A stretch of DNA of 64,000 bases from Herbaspirillum sp. DW155. Lineage in GTDB: Bacteria; Pseudomonadota; Gammaproteobacteria; Burkholderiales; Burkholderiaceae_D. Positions 47,237 to 54,933 of this stretch are shown in pieces (position 1 is the first letter of the stretch; each line of letters starts with the position of its first letter). The translations under genes and the position numbers were made by a program. The DNA is taken from the NCBI RefSeq assembly GCF_037076565.1, contig NZ_AP029028.1, positions 3,658,001-3,722,000 on the forward strand, written 5' to 3'. The notes under the pieces are model-generated. The model was given only the letters and a program-made list of their open reading frames with translations. It was not told where the DNA came from and ran no database searches.

Positions 47237-47256
47237 GCCAACGGGAATCCGTCGCC

Positions 47257-48108
47257 ATGACAGCGCACCTCCTCACCGCCGGCCTGGGCCTGAAGCCCCA
47301 GCATTTCGATGCGGCGCTGGCCTGCCCCGCCCCCGGCCTGTGGTTCGAAGTCCATCCGGAGAACTACCTGATGGATGGCGGCCCCCGACTGGCCTGGCTG
47401 CACGCCATCCGGGAGCAGCATCCGGTGGCCTTGCACGGGGTGTCGCTGTCACTGGCCGGTCCCGACGCGCCCGATCCCGCTCACCTGCGCCAGCTGGCGC
47501 AGCTGGCCGGGCGCATCGAACCGGTGCTGATCTCCGAACACCTGGCCTGGTCGCGCGCGGGCGGGCATTACCTGCCCGACCTGCTGCCAGTGCCGCGTAC
47601 CGCCGCGACTCTGGCGCGCCTGAACGCCAACATCAGCCGGACCCAGGAGGTCCTCAAGCGCCGCATCGCGCTGGAAAATCCTTCCCACTATCTGCGCATG
47701 GACCAGCACAGCTGGAGCGAGCCGGAATTCCTGCAGGAGCTGGTGCGCCGCACCGGCTGCGGCTTGCTGGTGGACGTCAACAATGTGTACGTGAGTGCCT
47801 GCAACCTGGGCATCGATGGGCGCCAGTATCTGGATCAGTTGCCGGTCGACGACATTCTCGAAATCCACCTGGCCGGCCACAGCGCCGACGCCAGTCTGCC
47901 CGGCCTGCTGGTCGATTCGCATGATGCCCCGATTGCCGCCCCGGTCTGGGCGCTGTACCAGCATCTGCTGGCGCGCATCGGTGCCCGCCCCACGCTGATC
48001 GAACGCGACGGCAACGTCCCCGCCTTCGACGAGCTGCTGACCGAGCGCGAGCAGGCCTGCGCCTTGCTGCAACCGCTGATGGCTGCACAAGAGGAGCAAG
48101 CCGCATGA
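47257..48108 (+). CDS. DUF692 multinuclear non-heme iron oxidase (BufB/MbnB-like)
   Basis: 283 aa TIM-barrel enzyme. Metal ligands expected for MNIO proteins are present: H60 in ALHGVSLSL, E94-H95 in ISEHLAW, E140-N141 in ALENPS, D173 and N175-N176 in LVDVNNVYVS, H204 and H208 in EIHLAGH, H222 in DSHD and E249 in LIERDGN. It is expected to oxidise peptide Cys. It lies 20 bp after the precursor gene and its stop overlaps the DUF2063 start. Confidence 0.92.
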   Translation: MTAHLLTAGLGLKPQHFDAALACPAPGLWFEVHPENYLMDGGPRLAWLHAIREQHPVALHGVSLSLAGPDAPDPAHLRQLAQLAGRIEPVLISEHLAWSRAGGHYLPDLLPVPRTAATLARLNANISRTQEVLKRRIALENPSHYLRMDQHSWSEPEFLQELVRRTGCGLLVDVNNVYVSACNLGIDGRQYLDQLPVDDILEIHLAGHSADASLPGLLVDSHDAPIAAPVWALYQHLLARIGARPTLIERDGNVPAFDELLTEREQACALLQPLMAAQEEQAA

Positions 48109-48860
48109 ACGCCGCCGATACCCGCTATTACGACGCCTTCCTGCAGGCCCTCCTCAACGGCCGCAGCGATGATCCGGAGGTGGACGCGCTGCTGGCCCAA
48201 CCGGCCTTTGCGGTCTATCGCAATACCGTCTTCAAGGGCTGCGTCGATGCGCTGCTGGCCAACTATCCTGCCGTACATCGTCTGGTAGGCAACGCCTGGA
48301 TGGCATCGGCCGCACTGGAATTTGCGCGTCTGCACTTGCCGCGCCAGGCCAGCCTGATCGCTTATGGCGAGGGCTTTGCCGGATTTCTCGGCACACTGGA
48401 TGCCGCGCGCGAACTCCCCTACCTGCCCGGCATCGCCGCGCTGGATCGCTGCTGGACCGAATCGCACCTGGCAGCCGACCAGCCCCTGCTGGACGTATCG
48501 GCCCTGCACGCCGCGCTGGCAGCCGGCCATGACGTGACCCTGGTCCCGCATGCCGCCAGCCGCTGGCATCACGACCCGCTGCATCCGGTCTACACCATCT
48601 GGGACGCCAACCGCAGCGAGGATGGCCATACCGAACTGAGCCCCGAATGGCAGGGCGAAGGCGCCCTGCTCACCCGCCCCCACGCCCAGGTGCAATGGCA
48701 AGCGCTGAGCCAGGGAGGCTGCCGCTTTCTGGATGCCTGCCGCGCTGGCTGCAGCATTGCCAGTGCAGCCGGCCAGGCACTGGCGCATGAACCCGGCCTG
48801 GATATCGGCGCCATGCTGGGCCAGCTGGTCCAGGCCGACGCCTTCACCTCGTTTCACTGA
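48105..48860 (+). CDS. DUF2063 partner protein (BufC/MbnC-like)
   Basis: 251 aa, N-terminal DUF2063 helical domain (YYDAFLQALLNG, FAVYRNTVFKGCVDALLANYP) and a C-terminal domain of mixed character. DUF2063 proteins bind the precursor and hand it to the DUF692 oxidase. ATG overlaps the DUF692 stop (ATGA). Confidence 0.9.
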   Translation: MNAADTRYYDAFLQALLNGRSDDPEVDALLAQPAFAVYRNTVFKGCVDALLANYPAVHRLVGNAWMASAALEFARLHLPRQASLIAYGEGFAGFLGTLDAARELPYLPGIAALDRCWTESHLAADQPLLDVSALHAALAAGHDVTLVPHAASRWHHDPLHPVYTIWDANRSEDGHTELSPEWQGEGALLTRPHAQVQWQALSQGGCRFLDACRAGCSIASAAGQALAHEPGLDIGAMLGQLVQADAFTSFH

Positions 48861-48872
48861 ACGGAGAACCCC

Positions 48873-49343
48873 ATGAACCAGCCAGTCACCCTTAACGCCA
48901 CCGAGCAGACGCGCACTTCGCTCTGGTCGCGCGCTGCCGACCTCGCCACCCGCCTCATCAGCGGTAACTTGCTGGCCCTGGTGGCGCGCGTGGCGATCGC
49001 CTCGATCTTCTTTCTCTCCGGCCGCACCAAGGTCACCGGCTTGCTGGACATCAAGGACAGCACCTACGTCCTGTTCCAGGAGGAATATCGCCTGCCGCTG
49101 ATACCGCCCGAACTGGCGGCGCACCTGGCCACCTATGCCGAGCACTTCTTCCCGCTGTTGCTCATCCTGGGCCTGTTCACCCGTGGCGCGGCGCTGGCGC
49201 TGCTGGGCATGACGGCGGTCATCGAAATCTTCGTCTATCCCGATGCCTGGCCCACCCATCTGTCCTGGGCCGGCCTGCTGCTGTTGCTGGTCGCACGCGG
49301 CGGCGGTGCGTGGTCGCTGGACCGGCGCTTCAGTCTGCGCTGA
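48873..49343 (+). CDS. DoxX-family membrane protein in the bufferin-like operon
   Basis: 156 aa with four hydrophobic helices and the DoxX pattern [17 protein letters not shown] near the start. DoxX genes accompany DUF2282/DUF692/DUF2063 operons and may regenerate thiols or quinols. Role here is unknown. It lies 12 bp after DUF2063. Confidence 0.9.
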   Translation: MNQPVTLNATEQTRTSLWSRAADLATRLISGNLLALVARVAIASIFFLSGRTKVTGLLDIKDSTYVLFQEEYRLPLIPPELAAHLATYAEHFFPLLLILGLFTRGAALALLGMTAVIEIFVYPDAWPTHLSWAGLLLLLVARGGGAWSLDRRFSLR

Positions 49344-49354
49344 ACGAGGCAAAG

Positions 49355-49809
49355 ATGACTCGCCCGCAGACCGGCATCCTGGCTGACATCATCGAAGAAA
49401 GCTTCACATCGGCCTTCAACCACCACGCGGCGGGCCGTCTCAGCACGCGCACTACAGCACGCTGGCGCAAGCGGACGTGGTGGAATGGATGACGGCGCAT
49501 CCGGCCCGTTATGGTCTGATCGCCGCCTGCGACGTGCTGATCTATTGCGGGCAGCTGGCGCCCTTTTTTGCCTCCGCCCAGCTGGCTCTGCAAGACAAAG
49601 GCCATCTGGTCTTCACGGTTGAGCTGGCCGGGGAGGAAACTGCAGCGCCCTACTATCTGCATGCCAGCGGCCGCTTCCGCCACCAGCGCAGCTATGTCGA
49701 GCACTGCCTGCAGGCAGTGGGCATGCAGGTTTTGCTGATGCGGGAGGAAAGCCTGCGCGTAGAGATGCAACAGGCCGTGCCGGGACTGGTCGTGCTGGCG
49801 CGGCGCTGA
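49355..49809 (+). pseudogene. Internally deleted SAM-dependent methyltransferase remnant
   Basis: The plus strand first reads MTRPQTGILADIIEESFTSAF, ending soon in frame, then another frame resumes with HYSTLAQADVVEWMTAHP and YGLIAACDVLIYCGQL and continues to 49809. The second part is the C-terminal half of a TPR-associated methyltransferase, and the SAM-binding core is missing. The frame switch lies near 49440-49460. The genes stay in register with the upstream operon. Downstream, 49810-50210 holds no gene. Confidence 0.6.
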
Positions 49810-50210
49810 AGCACCGAGGTATTGCCTGAGATCACCTTGTGGTCCGCGTTTCCCGCCGCTTTCGTGCGAGAAATCAGGTACCGGCAGCAAATGCCGCCCT
49901 GATGAACCAACGGAACCAGCGCTTGGCCTCAATCCTGCATCGGATTAACGCAAGCCCTGCAGCTTTGACATGCCAGGACGGCAACGCAGTAGCCGCGGCA
50001 TGTCCCCAGCGCAACATGGCGGAAAGAACTTTCACTTTTTGTCGCACTTTTCGACCAAGGTACAGTCGTACCGGCATTCGGCATGGCTTAGAATAAGCCG
50101 AAGCTCACGACGTAATCGATCGATACGTACCGGCCTGCAGTGCGATGAATCCCCGCTCTTCGTTGTCCTGCCCAGGCGCCCACGGTGCGACATCTGCAAA
50201 GGAAGGCGTA
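49810..50210. other. 401-bp spacer after the methyltransferase remnant
   Basis: No gene or known RNA was recognised. A short palindrome GGTAC-AGTC-GTACC lies near 50067-50080, about 135 bp before the next start. GTCGCAC-like and AAGG tracts could hold a promoter but were not assigned. Confidence 0.35.
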
Positions 50211-50396
50211 ATGACGCAACCCAAAAATATCTCGGCCCTGATGTGTGAGCTCAGCGTGGCGCTGGCGGAATTGTCGGAGAAGATGAGCAATCTTTCGGTC
50301 ACACTGGAAAATTCCTTCCTCGAATCCGATGCCCCCGAAACGGCCGCCCTCATGGAAGCCGCCCGGGAAACCATCGACAAGGCCCGCGGCAGCTGA
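50211..50396 (+). CDS. Hypothetical small helical protein
   Basis: 61 aa from an ATG behind GGAAGG. The chain is an amphipathic helix (CELSVALAELSEKMSNLSVTL) followed by a short acidic second helix. No family recognised. Probably cytosolic. Confidence 0.65.
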   Translation: MTQPKNISALMCELSVALAELSEKMSNLSVTLENSFLESDAPETAALMEAARETIDKARGS

Positions 50397-50541
50397 GTCC
50401 TGGCTGAGCTTCAGCCTGATCCTCTCACTCTCATCCCCACTCAATCTCACCTCATCCGGCAGCCGGATTCCCTCCGGCCTGCCGCCCCCGCAAAACACGT
50501 CCGGCACCTCGCAAGTCTCCCTTCGCTCTGCCCGACTCCGC

Positions 50542-52842
50542 TCAAAAGTCGTACTTCAGCTCGGCAAACACCGTGCGCTGCGGGAAGGGGTGGTACAGGA
50601 AGTAATCCCGGTTGGTCAGGTTGTCCACGCCCAGCGCGCCGCTCCAGTGCTGGTCGATGCGATAGCGCACGCGCGCATCGAAGACGGTGTAGCCATCGAA
50701 GCCGGTGTAGGTGTGGGTATTGACGTCGGTATTGTCGACGGTGGCATAGACACGGCCGCTGTAGCGGCCTGCCAGCGTATAGGTCCAGCGGTCATCGGGC
50801 TTGTAGCTGGCCACCAGCGTGGCGCGCCACTCGGGCACATAGGGCGTGCGCTTGCCCACCGAGGTGGCGCCGGCAGTGGTGGCGACGTAGCCGTTGTTCT
50901 GCAGGATGCGCGCATCCACCCAGGTCACGCTGCCGTTGAGCGAGAAGCCGCGCAGCAACAGATCATTGCGCTCGAAGGCCGCCTCGATGCCGCGCTGGCG
51001 CGTGCGGTCGACGTTCTGCGTGTAGGACGCGACCCCACTTCCAATGATCGACGTCTGCGAGATCAGCGCATCGGCAACCCGCTCTTCAAAGAGCGACACA
51101 CGCCACTTGCCCTGCCCTTCGCGCAACTGCTTTTCGATGGCCAGTTCGGTGGACCAGACCTTCTCGGGCTTGAGATTCGGATTGGCCTGCAGATACACGC
51201 CATTGACCAGCACGTTCTGGTAAAGCTCACCCACGGTCGGGAAGCGCAGCGCGCGGCCGGTCGAGAGCGTGGCCATCCAGTCGTCGGTCAGCGCCCAGGC
51301 CAGTGATGCCTTGGGCGAGAGACCACTGTGGCTGATCTCGGGCTGGCTCACTGCAAAGGCGGTGCTGCCCGAGGTCGAGTAATTGCTGCCATCGAAAGCG
51401 CGCCACCATTCGTAACGCGCGCCCAGCGTGGCCTTGAGCGAAGGCGAGAGACGCCACACATCCTGCGCCCACAGCGCCGAGGTCTCGGTCTTGCCGCGCG
51501 AGTCGGAGGACAACGTGCCGTTGCCGCCACTGATCCAGTTGCTGGTCGTCCAGGTCGGCGTGGCCAGCGTGTAGCGGTCCAGATGCGCGCCGAAGCTGAC
51601 GACCTGGGCACTGCCCTGCGCACGCCAGATGCCCTTGGCATCGAGCGTGCTCCAGCCGGTGCCGCTGGCGTCGGCAATGGTGCCGGCGCCGCCACTCTGC
51701 CCGGCCGGGAAGGCCGCAGTGGAGGTGCGGGTCAGGTCGCGCGAGGCCGACAAGGTGGAGGCCGCCAGTTGCCAGTCCCATTGCCCCTCGGTCTTGCTGC
51801 GCAATTCCAGCGACTGCATCCATTGCTGCTGGTCCACGTCATTGCTCGAAAAACCGCTGGTGTAGACCGTCGCGCCCCTGGCGTTCTTCAGGAAGCTCTG
51901 CGGACTGGCATTGGCCTGGTTCTGCCAGAAGCCCAGCGTGTAGGTGGCCGTGAGCGCCGGGGTGAAGTCGTAGGAAACCTTCAGCCGCGCCGTATCCTGC
52001 ACCGTATGCGTGAGATTGCCGGCCCCCAGCACGTAGAGATTCTTGCCGCTGCGGTCCTGCGCCAGCACGGCGCCGGTGGTGCCGGCGGGAATGGCCGAAG
52101 CGGTGATGTAGGTCACCGGCTGCGAATAGCTGTCCAGGTGATTGACCGAGAAGCGCCACGCCAGCGCACCGCTGCGGTCGCCCAGGCTGGCATTGACTTC
52201 CTGCGCGCGGTACGTGCCGGAAGCACCATACTGGCTGAAATCCTGCTGCGCGTATTGGGCCTTGATGCTGGCTTCGAACTGCTGCGGCATGCGTGTGGTG
52301 ATCTCGGTGACGGCACCATAGGAGTTGCCCGGATACTCGGCCGCGAAAGGTCCGTACATCACGTCGATACGCTCGATCTCTTCCGGCGCCACCATGAACC
52401 AGCGCGGCGAGCCATTGCCGTTGTTGTTGTTCACCAGCGCCGAGAGCAGGATGCCATCGACGTAGACCAGGCTGCGTGCACTGGCGTTGACGCCCGTGGT
52501 GCGGGTGGCCAGCGGTGACTGGGTATCGCCGATGTAGCGCTTGCGCACCGAGAGACTGGGCAGGTACTTGAGCGCATCCGAACTGTCGGTGACGTTGATG
52601 CTGTCGGCAGCGGCGTCGGCGGTGACGCTGGCACTGGTCTGCGGCAGTTGCTTGCGTTCGGCCACCGAGCCAGTGCTGCGCACTTCGATGGCCGGCAGGG
52701 CCGCTACATCGCTGCTGCCGGTAGCGGGACCGGATTGCTGCGCCCACGTGCTGCCGCTCCACGCGCAGAGCACGGCCAGGAGCATGGGTGAAGGATTGCG
52801 CCGGGCGGGATGGCATAAAGAGGATGGCGACGGCAGCTTCAT
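50542..52842 (-). CDS. TonB-dependent receptor with BtuB/FepA-like plug
   Basis: 766 aa with a signal peptide cleaved after TWAQ, a plug with VSVRKRYIGDTQ and MYGPFAAEYPGNSYGAVTEI, and a barrel ending FAELKYDF. The plug includes repeated Asn (VNNNNGNGSP) near the extracellular apex. It stands alone, with no Fur box, cobalamin riboswitch or transport partner seen nearby. A minus-strand terminator lies 217 bp upstream. Substrate unknown. Confidence 0.86.
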   Translation of the reverse strand: MKLPSPSSLCHPARRNPSPMLLAVLCAWSGSTWAQQSGPATGSSDVAALPAIEVRSTGSVAERKQLPQTSASVTADAAADSINVTDSSDALKYLPSLSVRKRYIGDTQSPLATRTTGVNASARSLVYVDGILLSALVNNNNGNGSPRWFMVAPEEIERIDVMYGPFAAEYPGNSYGAVTEITTRMPQQFEASIKAQYAQQDFSQYGASGTYRAQEVNASLGDRSGALAWRFSVNHLDSYSQPVTYITASAIPAGTTGAVLAQDRSGKNLYVLGAGNLTHTVQDTARLKVSYDFTPALTATYTLGFWQNQANASPQSFLKNARGATVYTSGFSSNDVDQQQWMQSLELRSKTEGQWDWQLAASTLSASRDLTRTSTAAFPAGQSGGAGTIADASGTGWSTLDAKGIWRAQGSAQVVSFGAHLDRYTLATPTWTTSNWISGGNGTLSSDSRGKTETSALWAQDVWRLSPSLKATLGARYEWWRAFDGSNYSTSGSTAFAVSQPEISHSGLSPKASLAWALTDDWMATLSTGRALRFPTVGELYQNVLVNGVYLQANPNLKPEKVWSTELAIEKQLREGQGKWRVSLFEERVADALISQTSIIGSGVASYTQNVDRTRQRGIEAAFERNDLLLRGFSLNGSVTWVDARILQNNGYVATTAGATSVGKRTPYVPEWRATLVASYKPDDRWTYTLAGRYSGRVYATVDNTDVNTHTYTGFDGYTVFDARVRYRIDQHWSGALGVDNLTNRDYFLYHPFPQRTVFAELKYDF

Positions 52843-53058
52843 GGCGAGGGTGTCCTGTTTTTTCTTGGCGTTGTGAAGGAAAGCGCGCGCAGCCGCACCC
52901 GCGACCGCCGTGACGTTCGCACTCCCCTTTTTTGGTCGGCGCAATCTATCACGCAGCCTGTGCGATGCGGTTGCGCCACCCTGCTGCTGGCGGACAGGCG
53001 GACCTGACGGGTGGAGAAAAAAGCCTTTTGGCACAAGCAGTTAGCGCTACCAGCCGAC

Positions 53059-53092
53059 AAAAAAAATGGGCTGCGACATATTGCCGCAGCCC
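53059..53092 (-). terminator. Minus-strand terminator 217 bp upstream of the receptor
   Basis: A perfect 8-bp stem GGGCTGCG/CGCAGCCC with a 9-base loop and eight A on the left, read as U in minus-strand RNA. No coding gene ends here on the minus strand, so it could be an attenuator in the receptor leader or the end of a small RNA. Confidence 0.65.
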
Positions 53093-53424
53093 GTAAATAC
53101 AACAGAGAGGAGATGAGATTGGACCCGATTTCCGTGCTGTCCCCCTTAATCCAAATCAAACGCGCTGCGCGCATCGGCCCGCATTTACCCTTGCACAAAA
53201 CACCTGGCCAGGCGATCACAATCCGCTGGCGCAAGGGCGGCGCACGCGCAATCGCCCTTCCCGCGCCCTGGCATGGCGGCGTCTCTTTACAACGCCAGCC
53301 CCCTTGGCCCCTGTCCGATCACCGCACAACAAGGTATGATCGCTACCCGCCCGAACGGCGCCCGGCCAGTGCGAGCCGTTTAACGCATGCAGCCAGCCAG
53401 AGACGCTGCACTCCCGTGCCGTAT

Positions 53425-53480
53425 CAGCACCCTCAGCACCCTCTGCATCCTTAGCACCATTGGCATCCTCAGCATCATCC
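53425..53480. repeat. Degenerate 9-bp tandem repeat before the carbonic anhydrase gene
   Basis: Six or so imperfect units of the kind CAGCACCCT, CTGCATCCT, TAGCACCAT, GGCATCCTC follow one another. The plus-strand frame would give no gene. It may be slippage-born. The segment ends about 32 bp before the start codon. Confidence 0.45.
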
Positions 53481-53511
53481 GCTTCACCCGCATCACCAGG
53501 AGAAATCATCC

Positions 53512-54072
53512 ATGCTTCGCCGCAACCCTTCCGGCCACCGGCCCCAAGTCCACGAATCTGCCTATGTCGACCACACCGCCATCCTGTGCGGCAAGGTGAT
53601 CGTGCATGAGAATGTCTTCATCGGCCCCTATGCCGTGATCCGCGCCGATGAAGTCGATGACAACGGCGACATGGAGCCCATCGTCATCGGCGCCCATTCC
53701 AACATTCAGGATGGCGTGGTGATCCACTCCAAGTCGGGCGCGGCCGTGACCATCGGCGAGCGCACCTCGATCGCCCACCGCGCCATCGTGCACGGTCCCT
53801 GCTCGGTGGGCGATGGCGCCTTCATCGGCTTCAACAGCGTGCTCTTCAATTGCAGCATCGGCGCCGGCTGCGTGGTGCGCCACAATGCCGTGGTCGATGG
53901 CTGCGACCTGCCCCCGGGTTTTTATGTGCCCTCCACCGAACGCATCGGCCCCAAGACCGACCTGGCGACCATCCCGCGCGTGACGGTGGCGGCCTCCGAA
54001 TTCTCGGAAGATGTGGCCCGCACCAACAATGAACTGGTCCGCGGCTACAAGCTGTTGCAGAACGAGTTCTGA
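53512..54072 (+). CDS. Gamma-class carbonic anhydrase-like hexapeptide protein
   Basis: 186 aa left-handed beta-helix with hexapeptide repeats. Candidate zinc ligands H72, H89 and H94 keep the archetypal H-x4-H spacing, and R44, D46 and Q66 match the Cam active site. The C-terminus has a helix (SEFSEDVARTNNELVRGY). Activity is likely but many homologs are inactive. A terminator follows at 54099-54134. Confidence 0.82.
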   Translation: MLRRNPSGHRPQVHESAYVDHTAILCGKVIVHENVFIGPYAVIRADEVDDNGDMEPIVIGAHSNIQDGVVIHSKSGAAVTIGERTSIAHRAIVHGPCSVGDGAFIGFNSVLFNCSIGAGCVVRHNAVVDGCDLPPGFYVPSTERIGPKTDLATIPRVTVAASEFSEDVARTNNELVRGYKLLQNEF

Positions 54073-54098
54073 CCTGCGTCTTGCATCGCATCGGGCAT

Positions 54099-54134
54099 AA
54101 AAAAATCCGGCTTCTTGCGAAGACCGGATTTTTT
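54099..54134. terminator. Bidirectional terminator between carbonic anhydrase and uraH
   Basis: A stem AATCCGG/CCGGATT, with inner CTTC/GAAG, flanked by A residues on the left and TTTTTTA on the right, between convergent genes. Confidence 0.82.
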
Positions 54135-54169
54135 ATTATCACGCCAGCCGATGAATCAGCCGTGCATCA

Positions 54170-54523
54170 TCAGCTGCCGCGATAAGTCGAATACGCCCAC
54201 GGCGACACCACCAGCGGCACATGATAGTTCTGCGACGCATCGGCCACACCGAAAGCAATCACCACCTCATCGATGAAACGCGGTTCCGGCAGGCTCACGC
54301 CCTGCTGCGCAAAATAATCGCCGGCCGCAAACACCAGTTCATACTTGCCGGGCCTGAACGCATCACCTTCCAGCAAGGGCACATCGCAGCGGCCATCGCT
54401 GTTGGTGACGGCGTTCTTGAGCAGGGTCTTGCCGCCCGCCTCCACCGCATAGAGCGCCAGCTTCACGCCCGCACCCGGCTTGCCCTTGGTGATATCCAGC
54501 ACGTGCGTGCTCAGTTTGCCCAT
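54170..54523 (-). CDS. uraH: 5-hydroxyisourate hydrolase (transthyretin-like)
   Basis: 117 aa. N-terminal LSTHVLDITKGKPG with the catalytic His, and the C-terminal YRGS signature are diagnostic. It converts HIU to OHCU in urate breakdown. AAGGACA precedes the start. No other urate gene is in the window, but a LysR gene and an NCS2 permease at the right edge could be related. Confidence 0.95.
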   Translation of the reverse strand: MGKLSTHVLDITKGKPGAGVKLALYAVEAGGKTLLKNAVTNSDGRCDVPLLEGDAFRPGKYELVFAAGDYFAQQGVSLPEPRFIDEVVIAFGVADASQNYHVPLVVSPWAYSTYRGS

Positions 54524-54933
54524 GTTGCTGTCCTTTCGCTGTAATGAGTGATGAAGAGTGAACGGCGATGATATACCGGCGCGCGCAAATGCCTATATGA
54601 ACCCGCTTATAACGGCCATCGGGAAACTGTCTTTTTATTCCAGATTCAGACAATTCTGATTGAATAAAATCGAGCTTCCCGATTCAGATTGCATGCCTCA
54701 AAAACTCCTGCAAAAAATCGAAAAATATAGGAGTTCTTTTTCAGCGCCCCCTTCCTATACTCGCCCGGATCCGCTGCCGGCCTACCTCTCCGGCCGGCCG
54801 GATATTCCTGACATCTGATCGCCAGCCCTTGCCCGGAGCCGTTTCCAGCTTTTTTGCACAAAGCTTCATATCGCGCCGCGCATCCCTCATTGCCAGCCAC
54901 GAGATTTCGCAACCCTTACTCTCGGAACCTGAC
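54524..54933. other. 410-bp spacer before the tandem receptors
   Basis: Divergent promoter region of uraH and a TonB receptor. It holds AT-rich stretches (AAAATCGAAAAATATAGG) but no clear Fur palindrome. The last 42 bp resemble the leader of the next receptor gene. Confidence 0.4.

Larger units (their letters stand above)
52843..53511. other. 669-bp spacer between the receptor and gamma carbonic anhydrase
   Basis: Holds an isolated minus-strand terminator (53059-53092), a 12-codon minus-strand reading frame MRADARSAFDLD with GGG upstream near 53147-53185, and a 9-bp-like repeat tract at 53425-53480. The receptor start is at 52842. No gene is supported in the centre. Confidence 0.4.

Noticed and set aside
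52843..53300. Cobalamin or TPP riboswitch before the TonB receptor
   Set aside because: No B12 box and no TPP core found on the minus strand; only a terminator-like stem is present.
53216..53509. 97-codon minus-strand frame rich in Asp/Ala/Glu
   Set aside because: It is created by the 9-bp repeat tract, with no start site and no homology.
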